Source: Aphidius gifuensis
Lineage: Eukaryota > Arthropoda > Insecta > Hymenoptera > Braconidae
Length of the DNA stretch: 64,000 nucleotides
Assembly: GCF_014905175.1 (NCBI RefSeq)
Contig: NC_057792.1
Span: forward strand, 20,776,963 to 20,840,962
Reading direction: 5' to 3'
Below are positions 24,308 through 37,500 of the stretch, in pieces. The notes below the pieces were generated by a model. The model had not been told where the DNA came from. It saw nothing but the letters and a program-made list of their open reading frames with translations, and made no database searches. Position 1 is the first letter of the stretch, and the number at the start of each line of letters is the position of its first letter. The position numbers and the translations under genes were made by a program.

Positions 24308-24484
24308 CCAAGAAAAAGATGGTGCTCAACTATTATGTTTTTTTTTTACTATATTGTTTATTATTATTATTATTATTATTATGGATAATGTTTTTTTTTG
24401 TCTGACTTTTTTTTTATTAAAAATAGAAAATAAATTGCAAATTTAATTAATAAAGCAATAAAAAAAACACAATAATTCATATCT
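24308..24484 (+). repeat. upstream duplicated segment U, copy 1
   Basis: The segment opens with CCAAGAAAAAGATGGTGCTC and closes with ACACAATAATTCATATCTA. A TTA microsatellite (24354-24382) sits between these landmarks and accounts for the extra length relative to copy 2 at 24971-25066. Confidence 0.6.
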
Positions 24485-24514
24485 AAATTAGGATAAAAAA
24501 AAAAAAGATTATCG

Positions 24515-24620
24515 AAATAATAATAATAATAATAATAATAATTAATCAAAATAAATTTTATTTTTTCCGGCACTCTTTTTGTTGTAATCGAATACTTTTA
24601 TTTTTTTTTTCTAAGGAATA
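24515..24620 (+). repeat. upstream duplicated segment V, copy 1
   Basis: An AAT microsatellite is followed by AATAAATTTTATT, then TTTCCGGCACTCTT, then GTAATCGAATA and a T run. The same order occurs at 24820-24922, about 302 bases away. Confidence 0.7.
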
Positions 24621-24819
24621 GATGGCAAATTTATTATATATATATATTTTTTTTTTCTAATAATTTTTGTATGGTCATAAATAATAAAAAAAAAATGGTC
24701 ATGATTGGTTTTAAGATAATGGACATTAGATATAATTCTAAAATACAATGATATATAAATAAATAAACGTGTCTAGTCCATATAAAAATTGAGAATAATT
24801 AATATGATATATGATTATC

Positions 24820-24922
24820 AAAATAATAATAATAATAATCAATTCATATAAAAATAAATTTTATTATTTTCCGGCACTCTTATCGGTGTAACCGAATATT
24901 TTTATTTTTTTTTCTTAGAAAA
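24820..24922 (+). repeat. upstream duplicated segment V, copy 2
   Basis: The second copy of segment V contains TTTCCGGCACTCTTATCGG. Its CGGTGTAACCG forms a small perfect hairpin that copy 1 has lost. Confidence 0.7.
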
Positions 24923-24970
24923 AAATGGAGCATACAAGTTTTTTTTTTAGTCAAACGATTTTTTTTTTTT

Positions 24971-25066
24971 CCAAGAAATAGATAGTGCTCAACCTCTTTT
25001 TTTTTTTAAATACAATTACAATGATTATATACAGAAAATAAATTAAAAACACAATAATTCATATCT
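24971..25066 (+). repeat. upstream duplicated segment U, copy 2
   Basis: CCAAGAAATAGATAGTGCTC is followed at 25032-25066 by AGAAAATAAATT and ACACAATAATTCATATCTA. It matches copy 1 at 24308-24484 apart from the microsatellite. Confidence 0.6.
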
Positions 25067-25080
25067 ATTATTAGTAATTA

Positions 25081-26937
25081 TTAGTGATTATTAATTATTA
25101 TTTTATATCTTTACTATCTACTCCTCATTTGCTATTTATGTCCTTAATTTTTTTTACCGTTTTATAATAGTATATATATATATGTATATTCAATTTTTTA
25201 TATTTTTCAATGAAAATCAATTCAATTTAAGAAAAAAAAAAATATAATATTTCTCCAGAATGGCGACATTTTATTATTCAAAAAAAAATAAATATACTGT
25301 GAATATACGAGTAAGTCGTTTCCCATATTAAACTGGCATACACCCTTGAAATATGGGTTTCACACAAGCTCATCCATTAACGACAAATACTGGTCAATCG
25401 CACACATAGATGAAGTCTTACGCACACTGTCCTCCAAGAAAATCTTGTGCTGCATTTTTTTCTTTTTTATATAAAACACTAAATAATAAATTTTTCAAAA
25501 TTATTTCAAAGTGTTACCAGGATTATATTATTTTTTTTTCTTTGGGAACGACACAAAAAATATATTACATTTAAAATTAACATTATTACAAAATAATTAT
25601 TTAATTATTTATCCTCTTTTATTTATTATTATAATTGTTTATGAATTCTTTCGAGAGAATCAGCTATATAATATGAGTGGAAAAAAAAAATAAACAAAAA
25701 TTCATCAGAAGCTCAAATAACCGGTTCGAAGAATTTAGATATATTGAAATATATGAATTTACTGCTATTGTTTTTTTTTTTTTTTTACTTCGTGATAATG
25801 AACATATTCATCATACATATGTGTGCGTGTGCGTTGGTTACCAGGACGCTCACATACACAAGCGCGTTGATACACCGACACGATAACCCGACAATTTTTT
25901 ATTCCACAAACATAAATTTTTTAATAAAATAATGAATGAAATTGATTTATAATTATTGAAATAAATTAACTAAAAAAGAAACAAAATAAAAATACATACG
26001 AATATTTGGTGATCGAAGCAATGAGACAACGGAATTTTCAGAGTCAAATTGATGCTGTTTTTTGTTCACAGAAAATCGTAAAATTATTAATTAATTCACG
26101 TTATTGTCTTGATTGTTACTATCAAATTATGATAATTTGATAATTAATTTACGTACTTTTTTATACTATATTTATAAAGTATATTACAACTGAGATTATT
26201 TTATTTTTATAATTGATTTGCACTGATATATAGTGACGAATACTTCCTGACTGACGCGACCGTGGACACTGGACTGCGACAAATATAATTTATGAACTAC
26301 ATGTAAACTTTTTTTTTTTTTTCTTGCTGTGGGAGAGGGAGACAACAGAGAAACAAAAGAAAAATGACTCATGAGAATAATCTTAAATTTTAAAATTGAA
26401 ATAAACTAAATTAATGTAATTATCAAAATAAACACAATTATGAGAATACTCACTATTTAAAAATAAAAATATACAATTAATATTTATACATATGAATAAA
26501 TATAATTAATTAATGACAAATAAATACATAGAAAAGTCGTTAAATAAATCGCAATAAAAACCATGTGATTGTAGATAAAGAAGGTCGAGAATTTTTTCTT
26601 TATTTTTGGCTGATAATGTCGCAATTTGCTGTTAATAAAAATTCAAATACATGATTATAAAGTTGAGTTAATTTGGGTTTGCATTATTCTTATAACGATA
26701 TATATAGACAGTGCGTCGGTTAGATAAATAGCATAATAGTAGTGTTGCAATTGTAAAAGTAAAAATGTCTTTCTTGTAGCTAAGAAAAAATAATTGATAC
26801 CAAAAATTGATGATCATACTGAAAATACCGTCAGACCATCTTAATGCCGTAAGCATTTTAACACACGCACATAAAATTCTTTTTTTTTTTTTTTATAAAC
26901 AATACAAATATACAAAAATGATTAGTCTGTGTAAAAT
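25081..26937. other. A+T-rich non-coding stretch
   Basis: No gene is seen. Two more balanced patches stand out, 25300-25450 and 26228-26285. The second reads on the minus strand as a short G+C-rich block with two TCAGT motifs, the insect initiator consensus, and points toward the Fanzor gene 2.8 kb away. Whether it is a transcription start is unknown. Open frames here (25511-25932 +, 26668-26856 -) are A/T-driven. Confidence 0.4.
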
Positions 26938-27099
26938 GATATTGTGATTCCAATGTATATCCATTAATATTAAATAATTAGCATCAACAATATTTAATTC
27001 AACACCACCAGCAGTTAATGATAGCAACAATACTCGTTGATCAATATCATGATTAAATGAATTAATAATAACAATTTGCTTATTAATATCATCATTTTC
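26938..27099 (-). pseudogene. fragment of a SNF2-family helicase (TTF2/lodestar-like), C-terminal lobe
   Basis: A 54-codon minus-strand frame contains QIVIINSFNHDIDQ, then RVLLLSLTAGGVELNIVDAN and YLILMDIHWNH. This is the order found in helicase motif V of SNF2 ATPases, and the combination FNHD...LLLSLTAGGV.LN...DIHWN is closest to transcription termination factor 2 (lodestar), which strips RNA polymerase II from DNA. The usual glycine in GGVGLN is glutamate. The frame is preceded by TAA (27102-27100), and the expected continuation (a conserved PQLE-QA-DR-R segment) is missing, as is the whole ATP-binding lobe. I therefore read it as a relic. Related sequence may extend to about 27300 in shifted frames, but I could not align it. 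Confidence 0.68.
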
Positions 27100-30000
27100 T
27101 TAGCTATAATTTATAACTTTTATTTTTAACATGATTCATTACTGGTAAATTTGTAATTTCTGCTGTTAATTCTGGCACATAATAATTTAGATGAATCAGA
27201 ATCATCAATTTGTAGTGTATTTGTTCTTCATGATGATAAAAAATTACGAAATTGATTAACATCTTGTGATGACATTGTCTGAAATCATCATCTGCATCAC
27301 ACACTTACCTTTTGTATATAAATTTGTTTTTTTTTATTTATTTTTATTTTCTCAATTTATTTATTTATTTTTTAATTCATTTTTTTTTTTTACTGTATAT
27401 ATATTATACTGTATATATCTGCATTAACATTAGCAATATTGTAGACAACCAGCTGTGTACGGCCAACGGGTGGCTCGACCACTCAAATAAATGACATGTC
27501 GCTCATTTGTCTTTGATATATATACGATGGATATGCATGATTCCAGCATAGACATTGTGTACCGATCAATCTTTCACTTTTTTTAATTTTTTTTTTTTTA
27601 ATAGCCAACTTTTCACACTTTGATGTTAGCAAAGAAAAAAAAATTACAGTTTTTCATACTCATCTGTAATATTTAACGAAAAGAAAAAAAAACATCAAAC
27701 TATATAGAATTTCTTTGAACAAAAAATACATGGAAATATTGTTATTGGCACATGATTTTATACATACAAGATCTGGTTTTTTTTTTTTTTTTTATATACG
27801 ACAACTTCTTTTATATTGAATCAATATTTTTTTTAAAAAGATTAAACAAAATTAAAAATATTCCTTTAAAGTTTGGTAAAAAAATTTAAAATTCAAAAGT
27901 TATAAAAATTCTTTGCACTTTGTGGTCAAGCTTTTGATGAAGGTGTACACACAATTTTTTTTTTTTTTTTTTGCATACAATCAATAAAATTACTTGGCGT
28001 ACCTTGGCCATTTTTTTATGTATTTGTCTCTTTATAAATTTTTTTTTTTTATATAACACCCTTGGGCTGTTGCCATTGAATGAAAATAACAATAATCAAT
28101 ATCATCAAAACAGCAGCTAAAGTTTTTATCCATCTCCAATAATTTTGCATTCTTTCTTGTTCGTTTGCAATAAAGCCACATTATTATTGAGCTGCTGAAC
28201 AAGATTGGCACTGAATTGATGGCATAAAAAAACATTGTGAGATGACTGTATGTATATTATATGAGTGAATGAGACTTTCAATATTTTGTATACGTGGTGT
28301 GGTCGCCCAATTTTGCTTCTGTAGAGATGATTTGTAATTAACTTTTTTTTCTTATTATTATTTTTCGATTGAAGCACCCGGTATGTTTACTTTCTTATAT
28401 TTTCGATCAATCTTTAATGTTTTTTTTTTTTTTTTCAAGATACTATCGTGCTCCTTCATTCTACTTTTCCAAACTGATGATCACAGTTTTTATTGGAAAA
28501 AATAAAACTCGATTATACTGCTTTTTTAATTTTTGCTCAACTATTATTTATGCATAAAACAATTAAATTATTTATTCAATGAACCGTATGTAGTTATAAC
28601 AATGAGATAACTATGAGATTATTTTTTAATCATAATATTCAAAGCAGCTAAAGTATTCAAAATTAAAAAAAAGTTTCTAACGAATTTGTATTTTTCACCA
28701 ACTCAAAACTAGTTGAAAAATTATTAAAAAACTACTGCGAAATTACTGAACAATGTTTGCGTATATTTTGCCCAAAAATATAGAACAAGATATAAAGAAG
28801 GGTAGAGAAATGTATTGAAGTCGATTATTTTATAAAAGCTTGTTGAATCGACATTAAAGGTCAACATTAATTTCCACTTGTGGATGTTTTTAACTTATTA
28901 CTCTTTTGTCATATATCAATGTGGTTAGTGTAACATCACTTGTAAGCACTCAATACTGCAATTTTAACATTCACGTACATATACATAATACAACTTGATT
29001 AAATCATTAGTACAGTGTGATATGTATATTACAATATCAATATTATCATGGTCCGTTTGTATATAATTCAAACACTGTCACATGCTCAGTTTTCAAATAA
29101 CCAGGCCACATGTGGTAAGCCTCACTGCATCAAAATTTAAATTCTACTTTTTTTTTTAAATTAAAAAATGAATGAATCAATTTTAACAATCAATTACAAA
29201 TATTTTTATATACTCTATGAAACGCTTTATATTTTTTTATTCAACTACAAAACCCATATAAAAGTAAAATGTTTATCAACCAGAAGTTCATTGATATAAA
29301 ACAAAATTGAAAAAAAAAAAAATACTGAAAAACAATGAAAACAGTGTTTATTTTTTTTCGTTTTTTTTTTTTTTTTTCTACTGTGCAACCAATCATCGGT
29401 ATATATACGTGATGAAATATCTACCTACTGGCGGCTTAATGACGCACATCGGATCGTTCTACACACTAGCGTTCCACTTATTTATTTATTTTTCTCTCAT
29501 TTTTTATTTTTCATTGTTTTTCTATCACGGTCCATAAATAACATATACGTTGCCGGTGGCGATGAGCCGTGCCACGGGAAGTTCGCGGCAATTGTGAGTG
29601 TATACACTGTACAATACATATATGGATTATAGTATATTCGTTGTGACATACGGCCTGCGTGGTTCCGGACTCCTGGTGATAGTATATATATATCGAGTAG
29701 TGAATCAAGCTATTTTTTTTTCGCGTACAGCCAAACGATCGTTTTCGCTTTTCTCGTTGGCAAAACGTCACGTACGAATAAAATACCAAAAGTATCGATA
29801 ACAATGCCAAATAGTTAAGCAACATATTATAGAAAAGTTAAGTGAGGGCAAGAAAATAAAAAATAAATAATTTAATTGAAAAAAAAAAAAAAAAGTAAAG
29901 ACAGTTCAAAAGAGCTTACGTGCTAACCGTGAGATATATGCGATTAAAATTATTACACAACTTAAAAAGAGAAAAAAAAAATATTAAATTTAACGATCCC

Positions 30001-33000
30001 AATGTGAAAGAAGAAAATCTACAGGGGGGGGTGAAATATTAAATGAATATGCACTTAACCCCTTTTTTTTATTTATTTTGAAAAGATATGTATGAAAAGC
30101 TACATGAAATATATCGTTATGTATGTTCAACGAGCTGGAAGATTCATATCTCGCTCAAAGGGTTGATCACCAAAAGACTTTTGCTATTGTATTGTAAACA
30201 TAATTATATACGTACATATATACATTTGTATATATACTTGTGTTTTTTTTTTTATCCCACTGAGATTGGTAACAATTGTGGTTAACCATTATCCCAATAT
30301 TATTTGCATAAAAAAATTAAAAATTAAATACAAAAAATTCAGTATATAAATTATACAATATGAATTTTTTTATAATTAATATAAAATCATAATTTAAATA
30401 ATGATGCATACTGCATTTGTGACTGAAAAATTTATAGAATAATGGTTATTAAATGAAAAAGAATTTCAATGTAATTATTAATTCATTTCAGCACAATGAA
30501 ATTAAATTTTATGTATTTTGTAAAGACAGTTACTTGGCGATTTCATTGTATAGAAATGATATAAATTTGTGACATGCTCTCTAGTAATTATGAGTTCGTA
30601 TATATATAATTATATTGAAGAGTGGAGGCTATCTCTTGTATACATTTGTGATGAAAAATATGCATGAGTCAAAAGAGACATATTAAAAAAAAAGATGCAT
30701 TATAATATACTAGGGCATGGCATGATTGAGCGTGCGAACATTGCGTATTCTTGACGTTTCATCGTCTTTGGTGTACATTTAATGCGTAAATACGTGCGTA
30801 GGATGTTCCCGCGGGCTATCCTGTCAATGTCAACCATTATTTTAAATATTCACAACGTCGTTTTATATATTATTATTATTCAGCTTTCTTTGAAAAATGT
30901 TATTATTTTTTTTTTTTTTTTGCTGGAAAAATTGAATTATATTTTTATGAATTTATTTTTAAAAAATTTCAAAAAAAAATTTTCATTTATACTGGGTAAA
31001 TTTCATTCTGAAAAAATTGTGATTTTTAAAGTTAAATTATATTCCTCTATTTAGAAATGAATTGAGTATAGAGAATTAAATTTTTATTTAAAAAATAATC
31101 AATAAATTATTTCAGTTATTTAAAATGACAAATTGACGTATCTCAAAAAAAAAAAAAAAAAAAAAATTTTAATTACCACAGTAATGACTATTTAATGTTG
31201 CCTCAAAAATATATATATTTTTTTTTAGATGACATGATTTTATTATTCTTGAACTTTTAAAAAATTCATTGATGGCAAGTTGAAATAATTTTTAAAAATT
31301 TATTAGCTCTTGACTAAAAAAAAAATTCTGATCGTATTTATAACAGATCAGATATATTACTTCTTTGTGCGGTACGATGTTCTTTTATATATTTATATAT
31401 GGATACTCATTTGACCTCACCTTAATTTTCTATTAATATTAATAGTCTAATATTAATACGCATGGGTGGAGTGTGGATTTATAAATTATCATCATTGAAA
31501 GAACTATAGAAGTAAAAGTCGACAGATTTCTATTAACTATTTTTTTTTTTTTAAATATCTTTCACACAGGTGTCAGAGTATCTTCTCTTAGTGTATCCAA
31601 AAAAAAATTTAACTCGAACATTGACATATGTTCTACTCGAATTTTCTCTGCACAATGATTTTTTATTTATTATTTCACAGTGTCATCAATTAATGAGTTC
31701 ATAACTGTGACGAAAAAATAACTGGCTTTAAAATTTTTGACTTTTAAATAATGAGAAAAATAAATTTGTCCAGTCACTTTATATACCCGAAGTATTATTA
31801 TGATCTTATTATATATAAAAACTATAATTAATTAAAATAACTCCAAGTCAGTGCGTCAAGTTTATACATCTATATATAGACAACGTGTGTTTAAAAATTT
31901 TGAAAAAATTTAAAAAAATAAACAAATAAATTAGGCGCCAACACGGTAGCCAGATGTTTTATCATCATTTTCAATTGTCTCTACTTTTCTGCTTCTCTTA
32001 ACAATATAATTTATATCCTTTCATCATATTTACTTGGTAAATTTTTTTGTTTTCTTGTTGATATATATATATTATTATATCCGTTATTATCAAATTATGA
32101 TTGTAGCCGCAAATTTGAAAATGTCATCAGGCTCCTAAATCAAAATAAAAATAAAAAACAAAAAAACCACTATAATCATAATCACATGGATATATATTTA
32201 TATAAATTTATATGTGAATATAATCGATGGGGTTTTTTATTTTTCCTGCTTTTGTCTAGTCTCATCGAGCCAAGAAACCAAGTGATTTATTACAGGGCCA
32301 GACGACTGATGTCTGCTGAAGAAAGAGAGAGAAAGAGTAAATATATATAGGATAGTAGGTCCGCGGAATTTTTGAATAGAGGAAAAAAAATATAAAAAAA
32401 TAAAATGAGAAGTTTTAGATATATAGAATGGATGCAAGGCGGTGTCTTTGAAGAGTGTCCTCAGCAGGGGACCTTCTGGCACTGGCAAAACCGCACTACT
32501 ACCCTTGCCCACCTCTTCAAATATTTTTTTATTATTTAAAATAAATTTTTTTTTTTCATTTTTTATTATCTCTTGGTTCGTCTTTCTTTTATTCTTTATT
32601 TCTTTCTTTTTTATTCTGTGTTTTTCTTATTCATTTTTTTAATATTTTTTTTTTTTTTGAGTTGTTCTTCATTGCTCCACCCTCAACGACCCCATCAGCC
32701 TGCCGTTTGCCAGACGCTTCCAAGCCTTCGCGTACGTTTTACCTCCTCTTATATTCATGCACGTTAAAAAAAAAAAAACCTCAGTATGTAGGTTATATAT
32801 ATATATTTATTTTATACACATACATGTATGCCCGTTCATGTACAATGTAATGCAAAGAATGGCAAGACGCCACTGACTGGCAAACGTTTTTCGAGAAAAA
32901 TAAACGGGCAAAACGCCACCCACACTTTCCGCCTTCATGCGTTTTAAAAATCTCACGTTCAATATCTATATAAAGTTATTTATACATATATATTTTTTTT

Positions 33001-34034
33001 TAAATGTAAGTAAATCCACAACTTTTTATATCAATCGAACAATTTATGATGCGAGTTTTCCGGCATTGACGCTTTTCCGTATTTACTGCTCTTGGCAATA
33101 TATTCACTCTATGTATGTGTATCAACATTCAAGCTGTTCAATAAGTCAAGTCTATACAATTCTAGTTTGAATTAAATTAAGACAAAAAAACATTGAAACG
33201 AGTATTAATTAAAAATTTTATATCAATTTAATGGTTTATTTTTTGCTTAATTTTATCGAGTTGCAATTTATTATTTATCGTTTTTAATAACTGGTCCTTT
33301 TTAAAGATATTTTTGATAGTTTATAATTTTTTTTTTAAATAATCTCTATCAAAAAAAAATACTGCCAAAAGAAAAAAAAAATAATGTTTTATTTTGTTTT
33401 TTAACACGTGTTTGTATTGTATTTTTTTGATGGCTACATTGTATGTTACGGTCACGTCAAGACGTTTGATCGAAGATGAAGATTTCAGGTACAAAACTTG
33501 TGATACAATATTATACACACACAGTTGGTTCTGAAAGGGTTGTATATATCAACTGAAAAATGATTCCCGTCATCGTCTCAACGTCCAATACATGGTGTGC
33601 ACAATTTTATAATAATCAAATCGATGATTAACGACACTCTGATACATACGTTTGATCTATTTGGATTTAAAAAATAATATAATCTCATGTTCCAACACCT
33701 TTTTCAATCCTTGGGTGTGAGATCAATAAGATACTTTGGTCTGTATAGAATATTGTCGGTGAATTTTCCTTTTGTCGACATGACACATCGATTATATAAA
33801 AATTTTCTGTGATTGCTTTTTTTTTTTTAATGGGATTAAGATCTTTATCATTTTTTAATCTTTCTGCTCTCTTTATATGCCTTCTATTTTTATTTTTTTT
33901 TTTTGCTTTTATTTATTCATTTTTTTCGTGCTTTTTTCACTTTTATTAAGCACACAGCTTGTGATAAAATGTTATACATTATTTTATGCTAAAAAACAAA
34001 AAGCAACAACAATATATAAAAGCATACTATAATA
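27100..34034. other. A+T-rich non-coding stretch
   Basis: No gene is recognised. Islands of more balanced composition lie at 29410-29600, 29640-29800, 30715-30830, 32240-32310, 32430-32520 and 32670-32760. The block 32442-32520 encodes a chance-looking GPSGTGKT in one frame and an equally open frame on the other strand. The remaining open frames (up to 104 codons, 29511-29825 -) show no family signature. The longest homopolymer in the stretch is an A run of about 22 at 31145-31166. Confidence 0.5.
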
Positions 34035-34571
34035 GTGAGTATGAGATTTTTATTTTTTTTTTTTTCGACGCGTACATCATATATGGAAATGAAGCAAGTA
34101 ATTTTAAAATTTACGTTGTATGTTAAAAAATTTATCCAAGAATCTTTTAGTTTTTATGTCTCATACTGTAAAGTTATAAATATATTTCTGAAGCATCTTA
34201 CAAGATGCTCTTTTACAATCTGTCTGATGCTCAGGTTTGTATACCTGTATATTATACAAGATAGTGTCCTATATTATGAGTTAAAAAACGAGATGGATGG
34301 ATTCTTATTTCTCGTAAGAAATATTACATTATATAAAAAACTAGATTTTTTTATTTATGAGTATATAGCTGTTAATTTAAAAGACTACTCATTATTCAAT
34401 TTCATCTTCTTGATTGCTTTTCATTTGTCTTATTTTTTTTTTTTTAATTCAATTTTTAGTTTTTTTAATGGATACCCTTTTTTTTTTTTATGTTTTTTTT
34501 ATCTTCTTCTGGAATGTTTGAAGGTGTGCTTAATTTATTTGTCATTTGATTTTATTTTTTTGTTTCATTGA
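34035..34571 (+). CDS. long T-rich open frame, probably not a gene
   Basis: A 178-codon frame opens with GTG (first internal ATG at 34041) and runs to TGA at 34571. The product is extremely Phe/Leu/Tyr-rich with several hydrophobic stretches because the strand is T-rich, which also lowers stop frequency. The middle (34140-34420) is less repetitive, with phrases such as KFIQESFSFYVSYCKV and LYYELKNEMDGFLFLVRN. No signal, motif or splice context supports it. It is kept because its length is unusual for this base composition. Confidence 0.15.
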   Translation: MSMRFLFFFFSTRTSYMEMKQVILKFTLYVKKFIQESFSFYVSYCKVINIFLKHLTRCSFTICLMLRFVYLYIIQDSVLYYELKNEMDGFLFLVRNITLYKKLDFFIYEYIAVNLKDYSLFNFIFLIAFHLSYFFFFNSIFSFFNGYPFFFLCFFYLLLECLKVCLIYLSFDFIFLFH

Positions 34572-37500
34572 ATTTAGTGATTCGACGACACTTGAGTTCT
34601 CTTCCATCACCAATATAGAAATATATATATGTTAAAGTTTATATATGTGTATGCGTGTTTCCTCGAGATTAAATGGTAAAAGCGTGTAACGCGTAATTAA
34701 CTTTTGGCGCGTCGAGTGAAAAGAATGTTCATCGTTTTATTTTCACGTGTGCCGGACGAGACACGTTCAGTGTACCGTAAACTGCCTCACTCTCTGTATA
34801 TATTTTTATATAATTTTTTTATACTCATTCCAATTTAGAGTTGTTGTTTTTTTTATTATTTATATTTATTTTTGTTAAATTTTTTTTTTCATTGCTCTCT
34901 TTTAATTTTTTTTTTTTTCAAAGTTTGCATGCTGGAAAAAAAAATTTACATTTTACGGAATATGATATCATTATTTCTGATTATCATACAGGTCGTTAAT
35001 GGATTCAGTTGGGAGAGATAAAGTGTACATGTTGAGTGTGTGTATATAGCTATTTTCGACACATTTTCGAGGTCCCTTAATTTCAGTATACTTGCACATG
35101 CTATATTTATATACATATACAATATATAATGTGTCCTACAGGTCCAATTGAAAATTTTGTCCTTGTCAGTCACCTGATGATGTGAATATTTCGTTAATAT
35201 ATTTAATATATGTATCACGTTACATATAACTATTTAGCCAAAAACATGATACTCATGATTTTGCTGAAGTTGCATCGACAAGAGGGATGAGAAAAAGAAG
35301 CAATATTATATACAGTTATATAACTTATATGACACGAGGGAATGAAAATGCAGTCGAAAAGTTTGTTTGAATATTCATGTAGTATACCCTCGCTCTCCTA
35401 TGACCCCGATATATGCTATCGATGAATTTTTTACGCGACAACAAAAAGTGGTTCACCTTAATTGACCTCACCCGTTTCATGGTACAGTGAACAACGCGCA
35501 CTAGATTATATAAAAAAAAAAAACACAAGTGCGAAACAAGTAGAATCGAGAGTCATAATAAAAAATAAAATAGATTTAATGAAATATTTATATATATGTA
35601 TAGTATATAGATCTTTATAAAAAAAAACAATGATGATGAAAAAAAAAAAATATTAAAAATGAAAGGAATGAAATATAAAACACAGGTGAATCGAGGTAAA
35701 GAAAAAAAAAATAAATATAAATGAATAAATAAAATTGAAAAAAAAAGTAAATGGAATATTGCAACAATGTGGCTCTCGTTCCCCTGACACATACCCACTT
35801 TTCTCGTTTTCACATCTGCTTAATTCACTCGGTAAAAATTTGCATGTTACTTTTGATGAACATACTGTACTCATTTGTTCTCATGTATAGCTTATTATAT
35901 TCATTTTTTTTTATTTTGTTTTATTCTCGTTGGTTATTAGGTTATACCTGACAAATTTGATTAAAACCAACAGTACTGACTAGTGACTATAGATAAATTT
36001 AACATGAAGGATTTTGAGCTTATTGTAAAAATTACTGTGAGCAAGATCATTCATCATACTGCAGTGGGTTGTTTTATAATTTACTAATTTTATCTTTTTT
36101 TTTTTTTGCACACGTGTGTACACTGTTTTAAATAATTTTCAAAAGTCTTTATCAAAATCTTTTTGTTTATTTGTTTTTTTTTTTTTTTCGTTTATTTTTT
36201 TTTTTTTTTTGTTATTGTATTATATTTCCTATAAGTCGGACGAAATATTATTCAATTTTTTGTTCGTTTAAAAATTTCCAAAATGATTTTCTTTTTTTTT
36301 TTTTTACCTCGGTTTATTTTTATTTATTTAATATTTTATTTTTACAAAATTTACTCTCAGACTGAAGCTTGGTTGGGATGAATATTTATGATAAAGTTAC
36401 GATGTAACTTGTAAATCGGATTTTCACGTAATGGAGCCTTGTATCCTCTAGGATTTCCCTCACAAAAAAAAAAGTTAATAATTAAAAAAAAAGTCCACTT
36501 TTAAATTGTGTACTAGAGTTATTTAAACTTTTTCAAAAAGCCAATAAATTATTCATATTATATTTTTATTTTTAAATTAAATAATATTGAATACATGTTA
36601 TATATCTATAGACCATATTATTATATACATATAAATAATAAATTTGCCATTTGGTTCAACTGTCCTAGTTTATAAATCAAACTGCCTAAATATTTCCACT
36701 ACAATCAATAATACAACAAATCAATGACATTAAAAATTTATTATAACAGTTTTTTTTCATGAAACCCACAATTATGATTTTAATAAATTATATGAAATCT
36801 TTTAAAACTTTGTTTTTTTTTTTGTGGACATAAAAAACAGAGAGATTATTAAACCACCAAAAAAAAAAAAACAAAAAAAAAAAGAATTCATATAATATTA
36901 AAAAATTTTACAGTTATACAAAATAACTATGTATAATTATAATAATAAAATAATTAATAACTACATACACAAAGGTATTACAAAAACAAATCAACTTTTC
37001 CAATCAACTTTTTCATTATCGTTAATCGATCAGAGGGTATTATCGAAACTTACAACAGTATAATCACCAAAGTATTATTAATAAATTCATAAGTACATTT
37101 ACATTATTCACTCAAAATATAATCATGATAATGTTATTAAATAATAACAACAATAATAATGACAACAAAGGTAGTAGGGAATGAAAAAAAAAAAAATTAT
37201 ATATATAAAAAAAGGCACAGACACGATACGACACTACTGTCGATGGCTTTAGTATATATAAAGTGGAGTTATCTTGGCCGAAAAAGGAAATGCCTGAAGG
37301 CTTTTTATGCAACCTGCAACATTAACCAAACATTGGGGATGCTTGCAAGTGGTCGGGAGTGACGAATAAAACGTCGTTGAACAACGTATAATGACGCTTC
37401 TTGATGCCAAAAGACGAAAAGAGACTCATTGCCCTCGGCAGAATGTCCATACCTTCTGTATATAAATTTATATATATATATATAATCATATACAGATGAT

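Larger units (their letters stand above)
23429..25080. repeat. block of degenerate duplications upstream of Fanzor
   Basis: Several motifs recur at intervals of about 300 or 600 bases. ATTATGGATAAT followed by AGAAAATAAATTGCAAAT occurs at about 23718-23770 and 24379-24442, with a weaker second-motif copy near 25032. Two other repeated segments and a hairpin element are listed separately. No protein is encoded. The whole block looks like old tandem or nested duplication with microsatellite expansion between copies. It covers the region where the Fanzor promoter should lie. Confidence 0.6.

Noticed and set aside
19670..25080. Terminal inverted repeats or target duplication of a transposon carrying Fanzor
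   Set aside because: I looked on both sides by eye and found no convincing pair. The upstream duplications are direct, not inverted.
25711..25735. GGTTCGAAGAA string resembling a tRNA B box
   Set aside because: The conserved CC after the box is missing, there is no A box at the right distance and no acceptor stem can be drawn.
32442..32642. Walker A-like GPSGTGKT in a plus-strand frame
   Set aside because: The frame is short, has a stop just upstream, shows no Walker B or other ATPase motif and turns into a Phe/Ile run. The opposite strand is equally open, so it is most likely chance.
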